Of a stretch of 25,528 nucleotides of DNA, positions 1 to 7,405 are shown one piece after another (the stretch's first letter is position 1; each line of letters starts with the position of its first letter). Source of the stretch: JABMMZ01 sp044368575 (lineage in GTDB: Bacteria; Bacteroidota; Bacteroidia; NS11-12g; UBA955); assembly GCA_044368575.1 (NCBI GenBank), contig JBIPPH010000030.1:1-25528 (forward strand), read 5' to 3'. The position numbers and the translations under genes were made by a program. The notes below the pieces were generated by a model. It was not told the DNA's origin, did no database searches, and saw nothing but the letters and a program-made list of their open reading frames with translations.

Positions 1-1
1 T

Positions 2-988
2 AAAGCTACGCCTAACCCTAGCTTTGTGGCTAACCAATTCTGTGGCAGAAAACCTACTACATTTAACAACACTACCTTTGAAGAATTGCCTAGCCCTACT
101 TATGATTGGAACTTCAGCGATGGCCTTCAATCTGCTTTGAAAAACATTACTAGAACTTGGCCGTCTGAAGGTCCTTATTCTGTAACGCTTAAAGCTAGCT
201 ACAGCAACGGTTGTTCTGCTGCTATTACGCAAGATGTTGAAGTATTGATCCAACCTAAAGCTGATTTCAATGTACAAGACATTTGTGCTGGTGAGGCTGC
301 TAACTTTGTTAACTTGTCTAAAGGTGATAAAGGTGGTATCCAATACAACTGGGATTTCGGTAACGGTACTTACAGCACTGTTGAAGCACCTGTTAGATTG
401 TTCAACCCTACTACAACGACTACTTACACTGTTTCATTAGTAGCTTCTTATGCTGGCGCTTGTAGCGACACTATCAGAAAAACACTTACTGTGAGCGAGT
501 CGCCTGTAACTGACTTCACTTCTAAAGACCTTGGATTAATGCAAGTAAGCTTCAAGCCTACTAACTTAACTTACTCTAAATATGAGTGGTTCTTTGGTGA
601 AGGTGGTACTTCTACTCAAACTCAGCCTGTTTACCAATACTTATACACTGGTAACTTCAATGTAACCCTTAAAGCTACTAACGCTGCTGGTTGTGCTTCT
701 GCTATCACTAAACGTGTAAGCGCTACAACTAACATCAACAGCTTTAACAACAATAACGCTATCAGCATTTACCCTAACCCTAACAACGGTAAATTCACTG
801 TTAATAACCCTGAAGCTAACACCATCAACATTGATGTATTCAACGTATTAGGTGAAAAAGTTTACAGCAAAATCTCTAACGAGGCTAACACGGTGGTTGA
901 ATTAAACAACCACGCTAAAGGGGTTTACTTAGTGAAAGTAACTTCTAATGGTAATACTTCTACCACTAAAATTACTGTTGCTAACTAA
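2..988 (+). CDS. Secreted PKD-repeat protein, C-terminal part, with T9SS type A sorting domain
   Basis: The frame is open from the left edge, so the real start lies outside the window and the GTG at 26 is internal. Three PKD-like units are visible (about residues 1-77, 79-160 and 161-236 counted from 26), with the W-D/E-F-G-x-G core (YNWDFGNG, YEWFFGEG) and a conserved GC before each unit end. The last 75 residues form a type A sorting domain: ISIYPNPNNGKF, then VFNVLGEKVY and GVYLVKV, ending in KITVAN. Known of the family: such proteins cross the outer membrane through the type IX system and are anchored or released after removal of this domain. Ala is almost always GCT and Asn mostly AAC, as in the nearby ribosomal genes, which suggests high expression. 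The ligand or role is unknown. Confidence 0.9.
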   Translation, partial: KATPNPSFVANQFCGRKPTTFNNTTFEELPSPTYDWNFSDGLQSALKNITRTWPSEGPYSVTLKASYSNGCSAAITQDVEVLIQPKADFNVQDICAGEAANFVNLSKGDKGGIQYNWDFGNGTYSTVEAPVRLFNPTTTTTYTVSLVASYAGACSDTIRKTLTVSESPVTDFTSKDLGLMQVSFKPTNLTYSKYEWFFGEGGTSTQTQPVYQYLYTGNFNVTLKATNAAGCASAITKRVSATTNINSFNNNNAISIYPNPNNGKFTVNNPEANTINIDVFNVLGEKVYSKISNEANTVVELNNHAKGVYLVKVTSNGNTSTTKITVAN

Positions 989-1010
989 TTTATAGCGAAC
1001 GCTTTTAGGA

Positions 1011-1042
1011 AACCCTCCTCATGTTTTGAGGAGGGTTTTTTT
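1011..1042 (+). terminator. Intrinsic terminator after the type A PKD gene
   Basis: A perfect 10-base-pair stem (AACCCTCCTC at 1011-1020 with GAGGAGGGTT at 1028-1037), a 7-base loop and a run of seven T. It begins 22 bases after the stop codon at 988. Confidence 0.92.
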
Positions 1043-1057
1043 ATGGTATTATATTTG
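1025..1057 (+). promoter_or_regulatory. Bacteroidota-type promoter for the small secreted protein
   Basis: TATATTTG at 1050-1057 fits the -7 consensus TAnnTTTG, and TTTG at 1025-1028 could be the -33 box with a slightly long 21-base spacer. The -33 box sits in the loop and stem edge of the preceding terminator. The expected transcript start near 1062 would leave a leader of about 9 bases. Confidence 0.6.
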
Positions 1058-1070
1058 AACAGTATAGAAT

Positions 1071-1544
1071 ATGAAAATCTTTTTAACGTGCATAGCGCTT
1101 ATAATGAGTTGGACGATGTCTGCTCAGAACAATGACTTTAAAATCATCAAAGCGAGCAAACAAATGCAGTATGGAGGCGTTGTAGGCAGCCCAGTAATTA
1201 GCTATTATGAAGTCAGTGTAAAAGCTAAAAGAAAATTAACCATAAGTATTGACAGCGCTTGGGCCGAAGGTAAAAAAGATCAAGCCTTTATGCTCTTAGA
1301 TAGCTCCCAAATTGGGATTAAAAAAACCGTTAAAAAAGGACAAATTCTAACTATTGCGGTGGCCATAAAAAGTGAAAGCAGCAGTTTGGGCGGATTAGAT
1401 CAAACAGCAACCCAACCCGGAAGTCCAAATGGAGTAGCGCCTTGTAAAGCACCTTCAAAAATATGTATACCTTATTCAGGTGGAAAATCTAAAATGCTAA
1501 CTATCAATAGTTTAACAGTTTTGAAAGCCCAATTAGGGCAATAA
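1071..1544 (+). CDS. Small secreted protein of unknown function
   Basis: 157 residues; I do not recognise the family. The first 19 residues form a clear signal peptide: Lys at position 2, a hydrophobic stretch, then MSAQ before NNDF. The mature part is about 138 residues, basic, with predicted beta character (YYEVSVKAKRKLTISI, GQILTIAVAI) and no membrane segment. Two Cys near the C-terminus (PCKAPSKIC, mature region) could form a disulfide. No sorting domain is visible, so a periplasmic location is more likely than the surface. It has its own promoter and stands between a terminator and the rplU promoter, so it is probably transcribed alone. Confidence 0.75.
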   Translation: MKIFLTCIALIMSWTMSAQNNDFKIIKASKQMQYGGVVGSPVISYYEVSVKAKRKLTISIDSAWAEGKKDQAFMLLDSSQIGIKKTVKKGQILTIAVAIKSESSSLGGLDQTATQPGSPNGVAPCKAPSKICIPYSGGKSKMLTINSLTVLKAQLGQ

Positions 1545-1586
1545 AACACAGGTTCTAAACGGAAATGAAAAATTTTAGACATAATG

Positions 1587-1617
1587 TTTGTATTTCCAAT
1601 AATTTCAATTAATTTTG
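1587..1617 (+). promoter_or_regulatory. Promoter of the rplU-rpmA-rpsO operon
   Basis: TTTG at 1587-1590, 19 bases, then TAATTTTG at 1610-1617 followed by CAG. This is an exact match to the Bacteroidota TTTG-N19-TAnnTTTG arrangement. The expected start near 1622 gives a leader of about 16 bases before the ATG at 1638. Confidence 0.85.
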
Positions 1618-1637
1618 CAGTCCAAATTTTTTAAAGC

Positions 1638-1949
1638 ATGTACGCTATAGTTGAGATTGCAGGAAAACAATTTAAAGTTGAGCAAAACAAATATATTTAC
1701 ACTCACCGCTTAAACGGTGATGCTGGTTCAGCTATCACTTTTGACAAAGTGATGTTGATTGACAACAGCGGTAAAATCTCTGTAGGATTGCCTAACATCA
1801 AAGGCGCTTCGGTTACTGGTAAAGTAATGGAACACCTAAGAGATGAGAAGGTGATAGTTTTCAAAAAGAAACGCAGAAAAGGTTACAAAAGAAAAAATGG
1901 CCACAGACAATACTTGTCTAAGGTTTTAATCGAATCTATTAACGCATAA
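1638..1949 (+). CDS. rplU: Large ribosomal subunit protein bL21
   Basis: 103 residues, the usual length of bL21, which binds 23S rRNA in the large subunit. The N-terminus MYAIVEIAGKQFKVE and the basic stretch VFKKKRRKGYKRKNGHRQ near residues 75-92 are family hallmarks. It is the first gene of a three-gene ribosomal operon behind a consensus promoter, with rpmA 13 bases downstream, the standard rplU-rpmA pair. Confidence 0.98.
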   Translation: MYAIVEIAGKQFKVEQNKYIYTHRLNGDAGSAITFDKVMLIDNSGKISVGLPNIKGASVTGKVMEHLRDEKVIVFKKKRRKGYKRKNGHRQYLSKVLIESINA

Positions 1950-1962
1950 TACAAAATAAGCA

Positions 1963-2223
1963 ATGGCACATAAGAAAGGCGCGGGTAGTTCCAAGAACGG
2001 ACGTGAGTCGCACAGTAAGAGATTAGGTGTTAAAATCTATGGTGGTCAAACCATCAAAGCTGGCAACATCATTGTACGCCAAAGAGGCACTAAACATCAT
2101 CCATCAGACAATGTAGGTATTGGTAAGGATCACACCTTATTTGCGCTTACAGATGGTATTGTTAAATTTTCAAAAGCTAAAAACAACAGATCATTCGTTT
2201 CAGTTTTAAAAGCTGAAGCATAA
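1963..2223 (+). CDS. rpmA: Large ribosomal subunit protein bL27
   Basis: 86 residues. The start MAHKKGAGSSKNGRES is the flexible bL27 N-terminus that reaches the peptidyl-transferase centre; there is no cleavable leader of the kind found in Firmicutes. The body GVKIYGGQTIKAGNIIVRQRG is typical. It lies 13 bases after rplU and 14 bases before rpsO, so all three are co-transcribed. Confidence 0.98.
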   Translation: MAHKKGAGSSKNGRESHSKRLGVKIYGGQTIKAGNIIVRQRGTKHHPSDNVGIGKDHTLFALTDGIVKFSKAKNNRSFVSVLKAEA

Positions 2224-2237
2224 TCCAAATAACAGAT

Positions 2238-2507
2238 ATGCATTTATCATCACAAGAGAAAAAAGATATTTTCAAAAAGTTTGGTGGTTCTGAAGCCAAC
2301 ACTGGTTCTACAGAGGCTCAAATCGCTATGTTTACTGAAAGAATCAATTACATCACTGGTCACTTAAAACAAAATCCTAAAGATTTCGCTTCTGAGTTGA
2401 GCTTGGTAAAATTGGTAGGTAAAAGACGTTCTTTATTAGACTACTTGTCTAAGCAAGACATCTTCAAATACCGTGACCTAATCAAAGCATTAGGCATTAG
2501 AAAGTAA
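2238..2507 (+). CDS. rpsO: Small ribosomal subunit protein uS15
   Basis: 89 residues, standard length. uS15 binds 16S rRNA early in small-subunit assembly. Visible hallmarks are GSTEAQIAMFTERINYIT, the central GKRRSLLDYL and the end RDLIKALGIRK. It is the last gene of the rplU-rpmA-rpsO operon and is followed by an intrinsic terminator and then pnp. The rpsO-pnp order is also found in many proteobacteria. Confidence 0.98.
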   Translation: MHLSSQEKKDIFKKFGGSEANTGSTEAQIAMFTERINYITGHLKQNPKDFASELSLVKLVGKRRSLLDYLSKQDIFKYRDLIKALGIRK

Positions 2508-2534
2508 GCTACCCACTTTTTGTTCATTTTATTT

Positions 2535-2565
2535 AAAAAGCCCCCGATTTTCGAGGGCTTTTTTT
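2535..2565 (+). terminator. Intrinsic terminator between rpsO and pnp
   Basis: Stem GCCC (2540-2543) with GGGC (2555-2558), a C-A mismatch, then CGA with TCG around a 3-base TTT loop, flanked by A and T runs (seven T at 2559-2565). No clear pnp promoter is visible between it and 2617, so partial read-through into pnp is possible. Confidence 0.82.
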
Positions 2566-2616
2566 GCTTTTTGAAAAGCACAGAACTCAATAAAACCGTA
2601 AGAAATTATATAAACA

Positions 2617-4776
2617 ATGACAAATAAACCACAAGGATATCGCAGCTCAATTGACATGGGCAACGGCAAAAGTATCCAAATCGAAACCGGCATTTTAGCC
2701 AAACAAGCAGACGGCAGTGTTGTATTAAAGTATGGAGAAACCATGATACTTGCAACAGTCGTTTCAAACAAAGACGCCAAAGAAAACGTTGACTTCCTTC
2801 CCCTTTCAGTAGATTACCAAGAAAAATTCGCCTCTGTAGGTAGAATTCCTGGTAGTTTCCACAGAAGAGAAGCCAAGTTGACAGACTATGAAGTATTGAT
2901 TTCAAGAATCGTAGACAGAGCGCTTAGACCATTATTCCCTAATGATTATCACGCTGACACTCAAGTTATGTTAACCTTGATCAGCAGTGATAAAAACTTC
3001 CCACCAGATTGTTTAGTTGGCTTAGCTGCCTCTTCAGCCTTAATGGTAAGTGATATCCCTTTCTTAGGGCCTATTTCAGAAGTAAGAGTTGCTAAGATCA
3101 ATGGACAATTGGTCATTAACCCTACAGAATCTGAATTGGTAAACGCTAGCATGGAATTAATCGTTTCTGGTACAGAACACGACATCAACATGGTGGAAGG
3201 TGAATGTAGCGAAGTAAGTGAAGCAGATATGCTTGAAGCCTTAAAATATGCACACGAAGCCATCAAAAAGCAATGTAAAATGCAATGGGAACTTTGTGAG
3301 CAAATGGGAGGTCGTAAACCAAGCAGAACGTACTGCCACGAAAAAAATGACGAAACCCTTAAGCAACACATTTGGGACAGCACCTACAACAAAGTATACG
3401 CTGTAGCTAAAAGCGGTGCCCCTAAATCTGAACGTTCAGCGCAATTCAAAGCCATTGTAGAAGAATACATGGCCAATATGAGCCCTGAAGCATTAGCTGA
3501 GAAATCATTCTTGGTAAAGAAATACTACCACGATGTTGAGAAAGAGGCCATGAGAAAAATGATTCTTGATGAAAGCATTCGTTTAGATGGTCGTAAGTTA
3601 GATGAGGTAAGACCAATTTGGACAGAAGTAGGCTACCTGCCTGCTGCCCACGGTTCTGCAGTCTTCTCAAGAGGTGAAACCCAATCATTAACCACTGTTA
3701 CTTTAGGTGGTAAATTAGATGAACAATTACTTGATGCACCAATGTTACATGGCTACAGCCGTTTAATGTTGCACTATAACTTCCCTGGTTATTCTACAGG
3801 TGAAGTAAGACCTAACAGAGGTCCGGGCCGTAGAGAAATTGGTCACGGTAACTTAGCCTTAAGAGGTTTAAAGAAAGCCTTCCCTAGCGACGAAGAAAAT
3901 CCATATGTTATCCGTATTGTAAGTGATATTTTAGAATCTAACGGTTCTAGCTCAATGGCAACAGTTTGTGCTGGTAGCTTGGCCTTAATGGATGCTGGTA
4001 TCAAATTAAAAGGCGGTGTGAGTGGTGTGGCCATGGGTTTAATCAGCGATGAAAAAACTGGTCAATACAAAATCTTAACTGACATCCTTGGTGATGAAGA
4101 CCACTTAGGTGATATGGACTTTAAAGTAGTTGGTACTGCCAAAGGTATTACCGCTTGCCAAATGGACATTAAAATCAATGGCTTAAAATGGGAAATGGTA
4201 TTTGAGGCTTTAGAACAAGCGCGCAAAGGCCGTGCTCACATTCTAAACGAAATGAACCAAACCCTAAGTCAAGCAAACAATGACTACAAACCACATGCGC
4301 CTAGAATCGAACGCATCATGATTGAAAAAGATCAGATCGGTGCCGTTATCGGACCTGGAGGTAAAGTGATTCAAGGTATTCAAAAAGAAACCAATACAAC
4401 CATCTCAATCACTGAAGTGGACAACCATGGTATCGTTGAAATCTTATCTGAAAATGCAGACAACATGAATGCTGCAATGAAAATCATCAAAGGCATTGTA
4501 GCTGTTCCTGAAGTAGGTCAAGTATACGAAGGCAAAGTGAGAAGCATTGTAGAATTTGGTGCCTTCATAGAAATCCTTCCTGGCAAAGACGGTTTATTGC
4601 ACATCAGTGAAATCGATTGGAAACGCATCCCTAAGATGGATGGTGTGTTTAAAGAAGGTGAAATGGTAAAAGTGAAGTTGATTGAAATCGACAAAAAGAC
4701 TGGCAAATTAAGACTTTCAAGAAAAGCTTTGATGCCGAAACCAGAACAAGATGAGCAACAAGCTCAACAATCATAA
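2617..4776 (+). CDS. pnp: Polyribonucleotide nucleotidyltransferase (PNPase)
   Basis: 719 residues, full length. PNPase degrades RNA 3' to 5' using phosphate as a trimer in the cytoplasm. Domain order: first RNase PH domain (about 12-145, with FHRREAKLTDYEVLISR), helical linker (about 150-315), second RNase PH domain (about 320-530), KH domain (about 562-628, GPGG loop at 579-582) and S1 domain (about 633-703, GAFIEILPGKDGLLHISEI). The active-site segments FSRGETQ (350-356), SNGSSSMATVC (441-451) and LGDEDHLGDMDF (491-502, metal and catalytic Asp) are intact. The gene follows the rpsO terminator and ends in its own terminator. In E. coli pnp is autoregulated at its leader; nothing here proves this. 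Confidence 0.98.
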   Translation: MTNKPQGYRSSIDMGNGKSIQIETGILAKQADGSVVLKYGETMILATVVSNKDAKENVDFLPLSVDYQEKFASVGRIPGSFHRREAKLTDYEVLISRIVDRALRPLFPNDYHADTQVMLTLISSDKNFPPDCLVGLAASSALMVSDIPFLGPISEVRVAKINGQLVINPTESELVNASMELIVSGTEHDINMVEGECSEVSEADMLEALKYAHEAIKKQCKMQWELCEQMGGRKPSRTYCHEKNDETLKQHIWDSTYNKVYAVAKSGAPKSERSAQFKAIVEEYMANMSPEALAEKSFLVKKYYHDVEKEAMRKMILDESIRLDGRKLDEVRPIWTEVGYLPAAHGSAVFSRGETQSLTTVTLGGKLDEQLLDAPMLHGYSRLMLHYNFPGYSTGEVRPNRGPGRREIGHGNLALRGLKKAFPSDEENPYVIRIVSDILESNGSSSMATVCAGSLALMDAGIKLKGGVSGVAMGLISDEKTGQYKILTDILGDEDHLGDMDFKVVGTAKGITACQMDIKINGLKWEMVFEALEQARKGRAHILNEMNQTLSQANNDYKPHAPRIERIMIEKDQIGAVIGPGGKVIQGIQKETNTTISITEVDNHGIVEILSENADNMNAAMKIIKGIVAVPEVGQVYEGKVRSIVEFGAFIEILPGKDGLLHISEIDWKRIPKMDGVFKEGEMVKVKLIEIDKKTGKLRLSRKALMPKPEQDEQQAQQS

Positions 4777-4783
4777 TCCAATT

Positions 4784-4813
4784 AAAACCCCGATCAAACA
4801 TCGGGGTTTTTTT
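4784..4813 (+). terminator. Intrinsic terminator after pnp
   Basis: A perfect 10-base-pair stem (AAAACCCCGA at 4784-4793 with TCGGGGTTTT at 4801-4810), a 7-base loop and a T run to 4813, starting 8 bases after the pnp stop. Confidence 0.92.
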
Positions 4814-4852
4814 ATGACCTGTTGAATAGTATCAGCAAACAAATCGATAATT

Positions 4853-5440
4853 ATGGTTAAGTTTGTATCTGCTTTGAATAAGGTCATTATTTTTTCAGCC
4901 CCTTCTGGCAGTGGCAAAACCACTGTAGTAAATCATTTATTATCGGTCATACCAGAATTGGGATTTTCAATTTCTGCAACCACTAGAAAGCCAAGAGCCA
5001 ACGAAGTAAATGGTAGAGAATATTATTTTTTAGAGCAAGCTGAATTCGATCAAAAAGTTCAAGACAATGCCTTCCTTGAATACGAACAAGTATACAACGG
5101 CATTTTTTATGGCACTTTAAGAACTGAGGTTGAGCGCTTATGGCAAGCTGGCAAAACCGTTATTTTCGATGTAGACGTGGCAGGCGGACTAAAAATCAAA
5201 TCGCAGTTTAAAGACCAAGCTTTATCCATTTTCTTAAGACCACCAAGCATAGAGGTATTAATGGAGCGCTTAAAGAAAAGAAGCACAGAAGTTGAGCACC
5301 AGTTGCAAATGCGAATTGACAAAGCCAATTATGAACTTCAATACGAAGCGCAATACGATGTGGTTTTAGTGAATGACCAATTGGATAAAACCCTTGTTGA
5401 AGCAGAACAAATGGTTAGGACCTTTATTCAGCAAGCATGA
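4853..5440 (+). CDS. gmk: Guanylate kinase
   Basis: 195 residues from the ATG at 4853. The enzyme phosphorylates GMP to GDP with ATP in the cytoplasm. The P-loop APSGSGKT is at residues 16-23, followed by the GMP-binding region SATTRKPRANEVNGREYYFL and the core VIFDVDVAGGLKIK. Length fits the family. The N-terminus before the P-loop is somewhat long; a TTG at 4874 would give the more usual short start NKVIIFSAPSG, and a -7-like box lies between the two candidates. The stop overlaps the nadD start by 4 bases (ATGA), so the two genes are translationally coupled. Confidence 0.95.
   Translation: MVKFVSALNKVIIFSAPSGSGKTTVVNHLLSVIPELGFSISATTRKPRANEVNGREYYFLEQAEFDQKVQDNAFLEYEQVYNGIFYGTLRTEVERLWQAGKTVIFDVDVAGGLKIKSQFKDQALSIFLRPPSIEVLMERLKKRSTEVEHQLQMRIDKANYELQYEAQYDVVLVNDQLDKTLVEAEQMVRTFIQQA
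4858..4865 (+). promoter_or_regulatory. Possible -7 box for gmk-nadD, inside the annotated gmk start
   Basis: TAAGTTTG matches TAnnTTTG and is the only such match between the pnp terminator and the gmk P-loop codons. No TTG is found at the expected -33 distance. If real, transcription would start near 4870 and the ATG at 4853 could not be used. Confidence 0.35.
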
Positions 5441-5994
5441 AAACAGCTTTGTTTTTTGGTTCTTTTAACCCCATTCATGTTGGGCACCTTAGCATTGCGC
5501 AGTACATTGTCAACAACACCCCTTATAAACACATCAAGTTTATTGTTTCACCTCATAATCCATTAAAATCTAAAGACGAATTATTGGATGTTGGTTTGAG
5601 ATTGGATATGGTCAAACTAAGTATTGCTGATAACCCGAACTTTGAAGTCAGTGACATCGAACTCAGCTTACCTACCCCATCCTTCACTTATCAAACGATA
5701 GTTGCTCTAGGGGCTCATAAACAACCTGAAAAACACCCATTGATTATGGGCAGTGATAGCTTAACGTCTTTACCACAATGGCAAAACGTAGAACAGTTGC
5801 TTTTGCACCCCATTTTGGTATACAAACGCCAAGAAGCTTTTGTTAATCCTTTCCCTAATCACACTAATATTCAATTATTACCCTCACCAATCCTTGATAT
5901 TTCTTCAACTCAAATCAGGCAATTGATCAAAGAGAGAAAAGAAGTGAAATACTTGGTGAGAGATGAAATCATCAATCTCTTAAAATTGTATTAA
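5437..5994 (+). CDS. nadD: Nicotinate-nucleotide adenylyltransferase
   Basis: 185 residues, typical of NadD, which joins nicotinate mononucleotide and ATP to deaminated NAD in the NAD synthesis pathway. The nucleotidyltransferase motif GSFNPIHVGH is at residues 8-17 (HVGH 14-17), and the C-terminal adenylate-binding motif ISSTQIR is at 155-161. It overlaps gmk by 4 bases, so both should be made from one transcript. Confidence 0.96.
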   Translation: MKTALFFGSFNPIHVGHLSIAQYIVNNTPYKHIKFIVSPHNPLKSKDELLDVGLRLDMVKLSIADNPNFEVSDIELSLPTPSFTYQTIVALGAHKQPEKHPLIMGSDSLTSLPQWQNVEQLLLHPILVYKRQEAFVNPFPNHTNIQLLPSPILDISSTQIRQLIKERKEVKYLVRDEIINLLKLY

Positions 5995-5999
5995 GTTTG
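5992..5999 (+). promoter_or_regulatory. -7 box directly before the Fe-S protein gene
   Basis: TAAGTTTG overlaps the nadD stop codon and is followed by CACT and then the ATG at 6004. No TTG is seen at the normal -33 distance. The expected transcript start falls on or next to the ATG, which implies a leaderless message. Confidence 0.5.
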
Positions 6000-6003
6000 C
6001 ACT

Positions 6004-6795
6004 ATGTCATTGGATTTTAAAATCAAAACCGTAGCAGAATATGCCGCTGAAGGCAAAACCCCTGAAATATTATTCTATGTTGGTTGCGCTGGAAGCTTTG
6101 ATGAAAGAGCTCAAAAAATCACTAAAGCTTTTGCTAAAATATTGCACCATTGCCAAATTGATTTTGCCATTTTAGGCAATGAAGAAGGTTGCACTGGCGA
6201 CCCTGCCAAGCGCGCTGGCAATGAATTTTTATTCCAAATGTTGGCTATGAACAACATTGCACTGCTCAATGGATATGGCATCAAACACATAGTAACCACT
6301 TGCCCTCATTGTTACAATACCCTTAAAAACGAATACCCTTCATTAGGTGGTCATTACGATGTGATTCACCATACCCAATTGCTTCAAGAGTTAATCAACA
6401 AAGGCCAATTGAAATTTGAAGGTGGCGCCTTTAAAGGCAAAAAAATCACCTACCATGACAGTTGTTATTTAGGTCGTGCTAACAATGAATATACTGCGCC
6501 AAGATCAGTTTTAGAGAGCCTAGACGCAGAATTAGTTGAAATGAAACGCTGCAAAAGCAATGGGTTTTGTTGTGGCGCAGGTGGTGCTCAAATGTTTAAA
6601 GAAGCAGAAAAAGGCCTTAAAGAAATCAATATTGAAAGAGCTGAAGAAGCCGTTGCTACCAATGCCAATATCATTGCAGCCAATTGCCCATTTTGTATGA
6701 CCATGCTCAGAGATGGTGTAAAACACCAAAACAAAGAAGCAGAAGTTGAAGTATTGGATTTAGCTGAGCTAGTGGCTCAAGCAAAAGACTTGTAA
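6004..6795 (+). CDS. CCG-domain (cysteine-rich) Fe-S protein, HdrB/LutA-like
   Basis: 263 residues with two cysteine-rich CCG domains, the family of heterodisulfide reductase subunit B, LutA and the GlpC C-terminus. First domain: C28, C63, C100 and C103, with a single Cys where the motif usually has two. Second domain: C154, C189-C190, C228 and C231, spaced C-x34-CC-x37-CxxC, close to the full motif that binds a non-cubane [4Fe-4S] cluster in HdrB. No ferredoxin domain is fused and no membrane segment is seen, so it probably works with a partner redox subunit that is not in this window. The start is set by YVGC at residue 25 and the lack of another start codon nearby. Substrate unknown. Confidence 0.85.
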   Translation: MSLDFKIKTVAEYAAEGKTPEILFYVGCAGSFDERAQKITKAFAKILHHCQIDFAILGNEEGCTGDPAKRAGNEFLFQMLAMNNIALLNGYGIKHIVTTCPHCYNTLKNEYPSLGGHYDVIHHTQLLQELINKGQLKFEGGAFKGKKITYHDSCYLGRANNEYTAPRSVLESLDAELVEMKRCKSNGFCCGAGGAQMFKEAEKGLKEINIERAEEAVATNANIIAANCPFCMTMLRDGVKHQNKEAEVEVLDLAELVAQAKDL

Positions 6796-6801
6796 GCTGA
6801 A

Positions 6802-7038
6802 TTATTTTTGGTTATCACGCCATTCGTATACCCATTGGCTTTGGATCATTTCCAAATGCCCTTCATTGCACTCTTCGCGTTGGCCTTTAAAGTGAGGTAT
6901 TTCTAAAACCCACTCAAGCAATTCTGTAAAACGAATGCGGTATATTTTGGCTTCACCGAACTCATCGCCAAAACGCTCATATAAAGCCATAGCAATGTCT
7001 TCATAATCTTTCCAGTATATTGGTAGTTCAAAACTCAT
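6802..7038 (-). CDS. iscX: Fe-S cluster assembly protein IscX
   Basis: 78 residues. IscX is a small acidic adaptor that binds the cysteine desulfurase IscS and modulates iron supply in the ISC system. Family traits are the early W-x-D-xx-(D/E)-I-A-x-ALY pattern (residues 9-20), IRFTELLEWV near the middle and the closing QSQWVYEW. It begins 1 base after the ferredoxin stop (TAA T ATG), the same fdx-iscX order as in E. coli. Its stop lies 6 bases from that of the convergent Fe-S gene; no terminator is visible between them. Confidence 0.88.
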   Translation of the reverse strand: MSFELPIYWKDYEDIAMALYERFGDEFGEAKIYRIRFTELLEWVLEIPHFKGQREECNEGHLEMIQSQWVYEWRDNQK

Positions 7039-7039
7039 A

Positions 7040-7369
7040 TTAGTGACCTATAATTAAACTTTGATCGGGAATGGTAATGATGATGTCAGCATCTTTTTGC
7101 AAAACACATTGACAAGCCAATCGCGAATTGAATTTTGGATTGCGTGCGCGATCCACAAAATCTTCCTCTTTATCAGTCATGTCAGAAAAGGCATCCATGC
7201 CTTGTTCAATGTAAATATGACAGGTGCTACAAGCACATACAGCACCGCAATTGTGGTGTAAATCCACCTGGCTATCAAGGGCTACATCGAGCACCATTTC
7301 GCCAGCTTGAACCTCCACCGTAATGGCTGCTTTGTTTTTTTCTTCAAATTGAAAGGTTATAGAGCCCAT
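7040..7369 (-). CDS. fdx: ISC-type [2Fe-2S] ferredoxin
   Basis: 109 residues, adrenodoxin/Fdx type. Cluster ligands are C41, C47, C50 and C86 (C-x5-C-x2-C-x35-C), the spacing of E. coli Fdx, which gives electrons to Fe-S cluster assembly. Two additional Cys, C45 and C88, lie beside the ligands. The gene is immediately upstream of iscX. It starts 36 bases after the ABC-F stop and no -7 box is visible in that gap, so it may be read from the ABC-F transcript. The rest of the isc operon is not here. Confidence 0.93.
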   Translation of the reverse strand: MGSITFQFEEKNKAAITVEVQAGEMVLDVALDSQVDLHHNCGAVCACSTCHIYIEQGMDAFSDMTDKEEDFVDRARNPKFNSRLACQCVLQKDADIIITIPDQSLIIGH

Positions 7370-7405
7370 AAAGAATGATACAATTAAATGGTCAATTGGT
7401 TTGTT

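Noticed and set aside
2568..2616. A promoter for pnp: TTTG at 2570-2573 with TAAAACCG 17 bases further on.
   Set aside because: The -7 part lacks TTTG and the spacing is short. No convincing Bacteroidota promoter is present; read-through from rpsO is an alternative.
2529..3688. - strand open frames opposite pnp.
   Set aside because: They overlap a fully conserved PNPase gene on the other strand, and their products are low-complexity or Cys/Leu-rich with no family resemblance.
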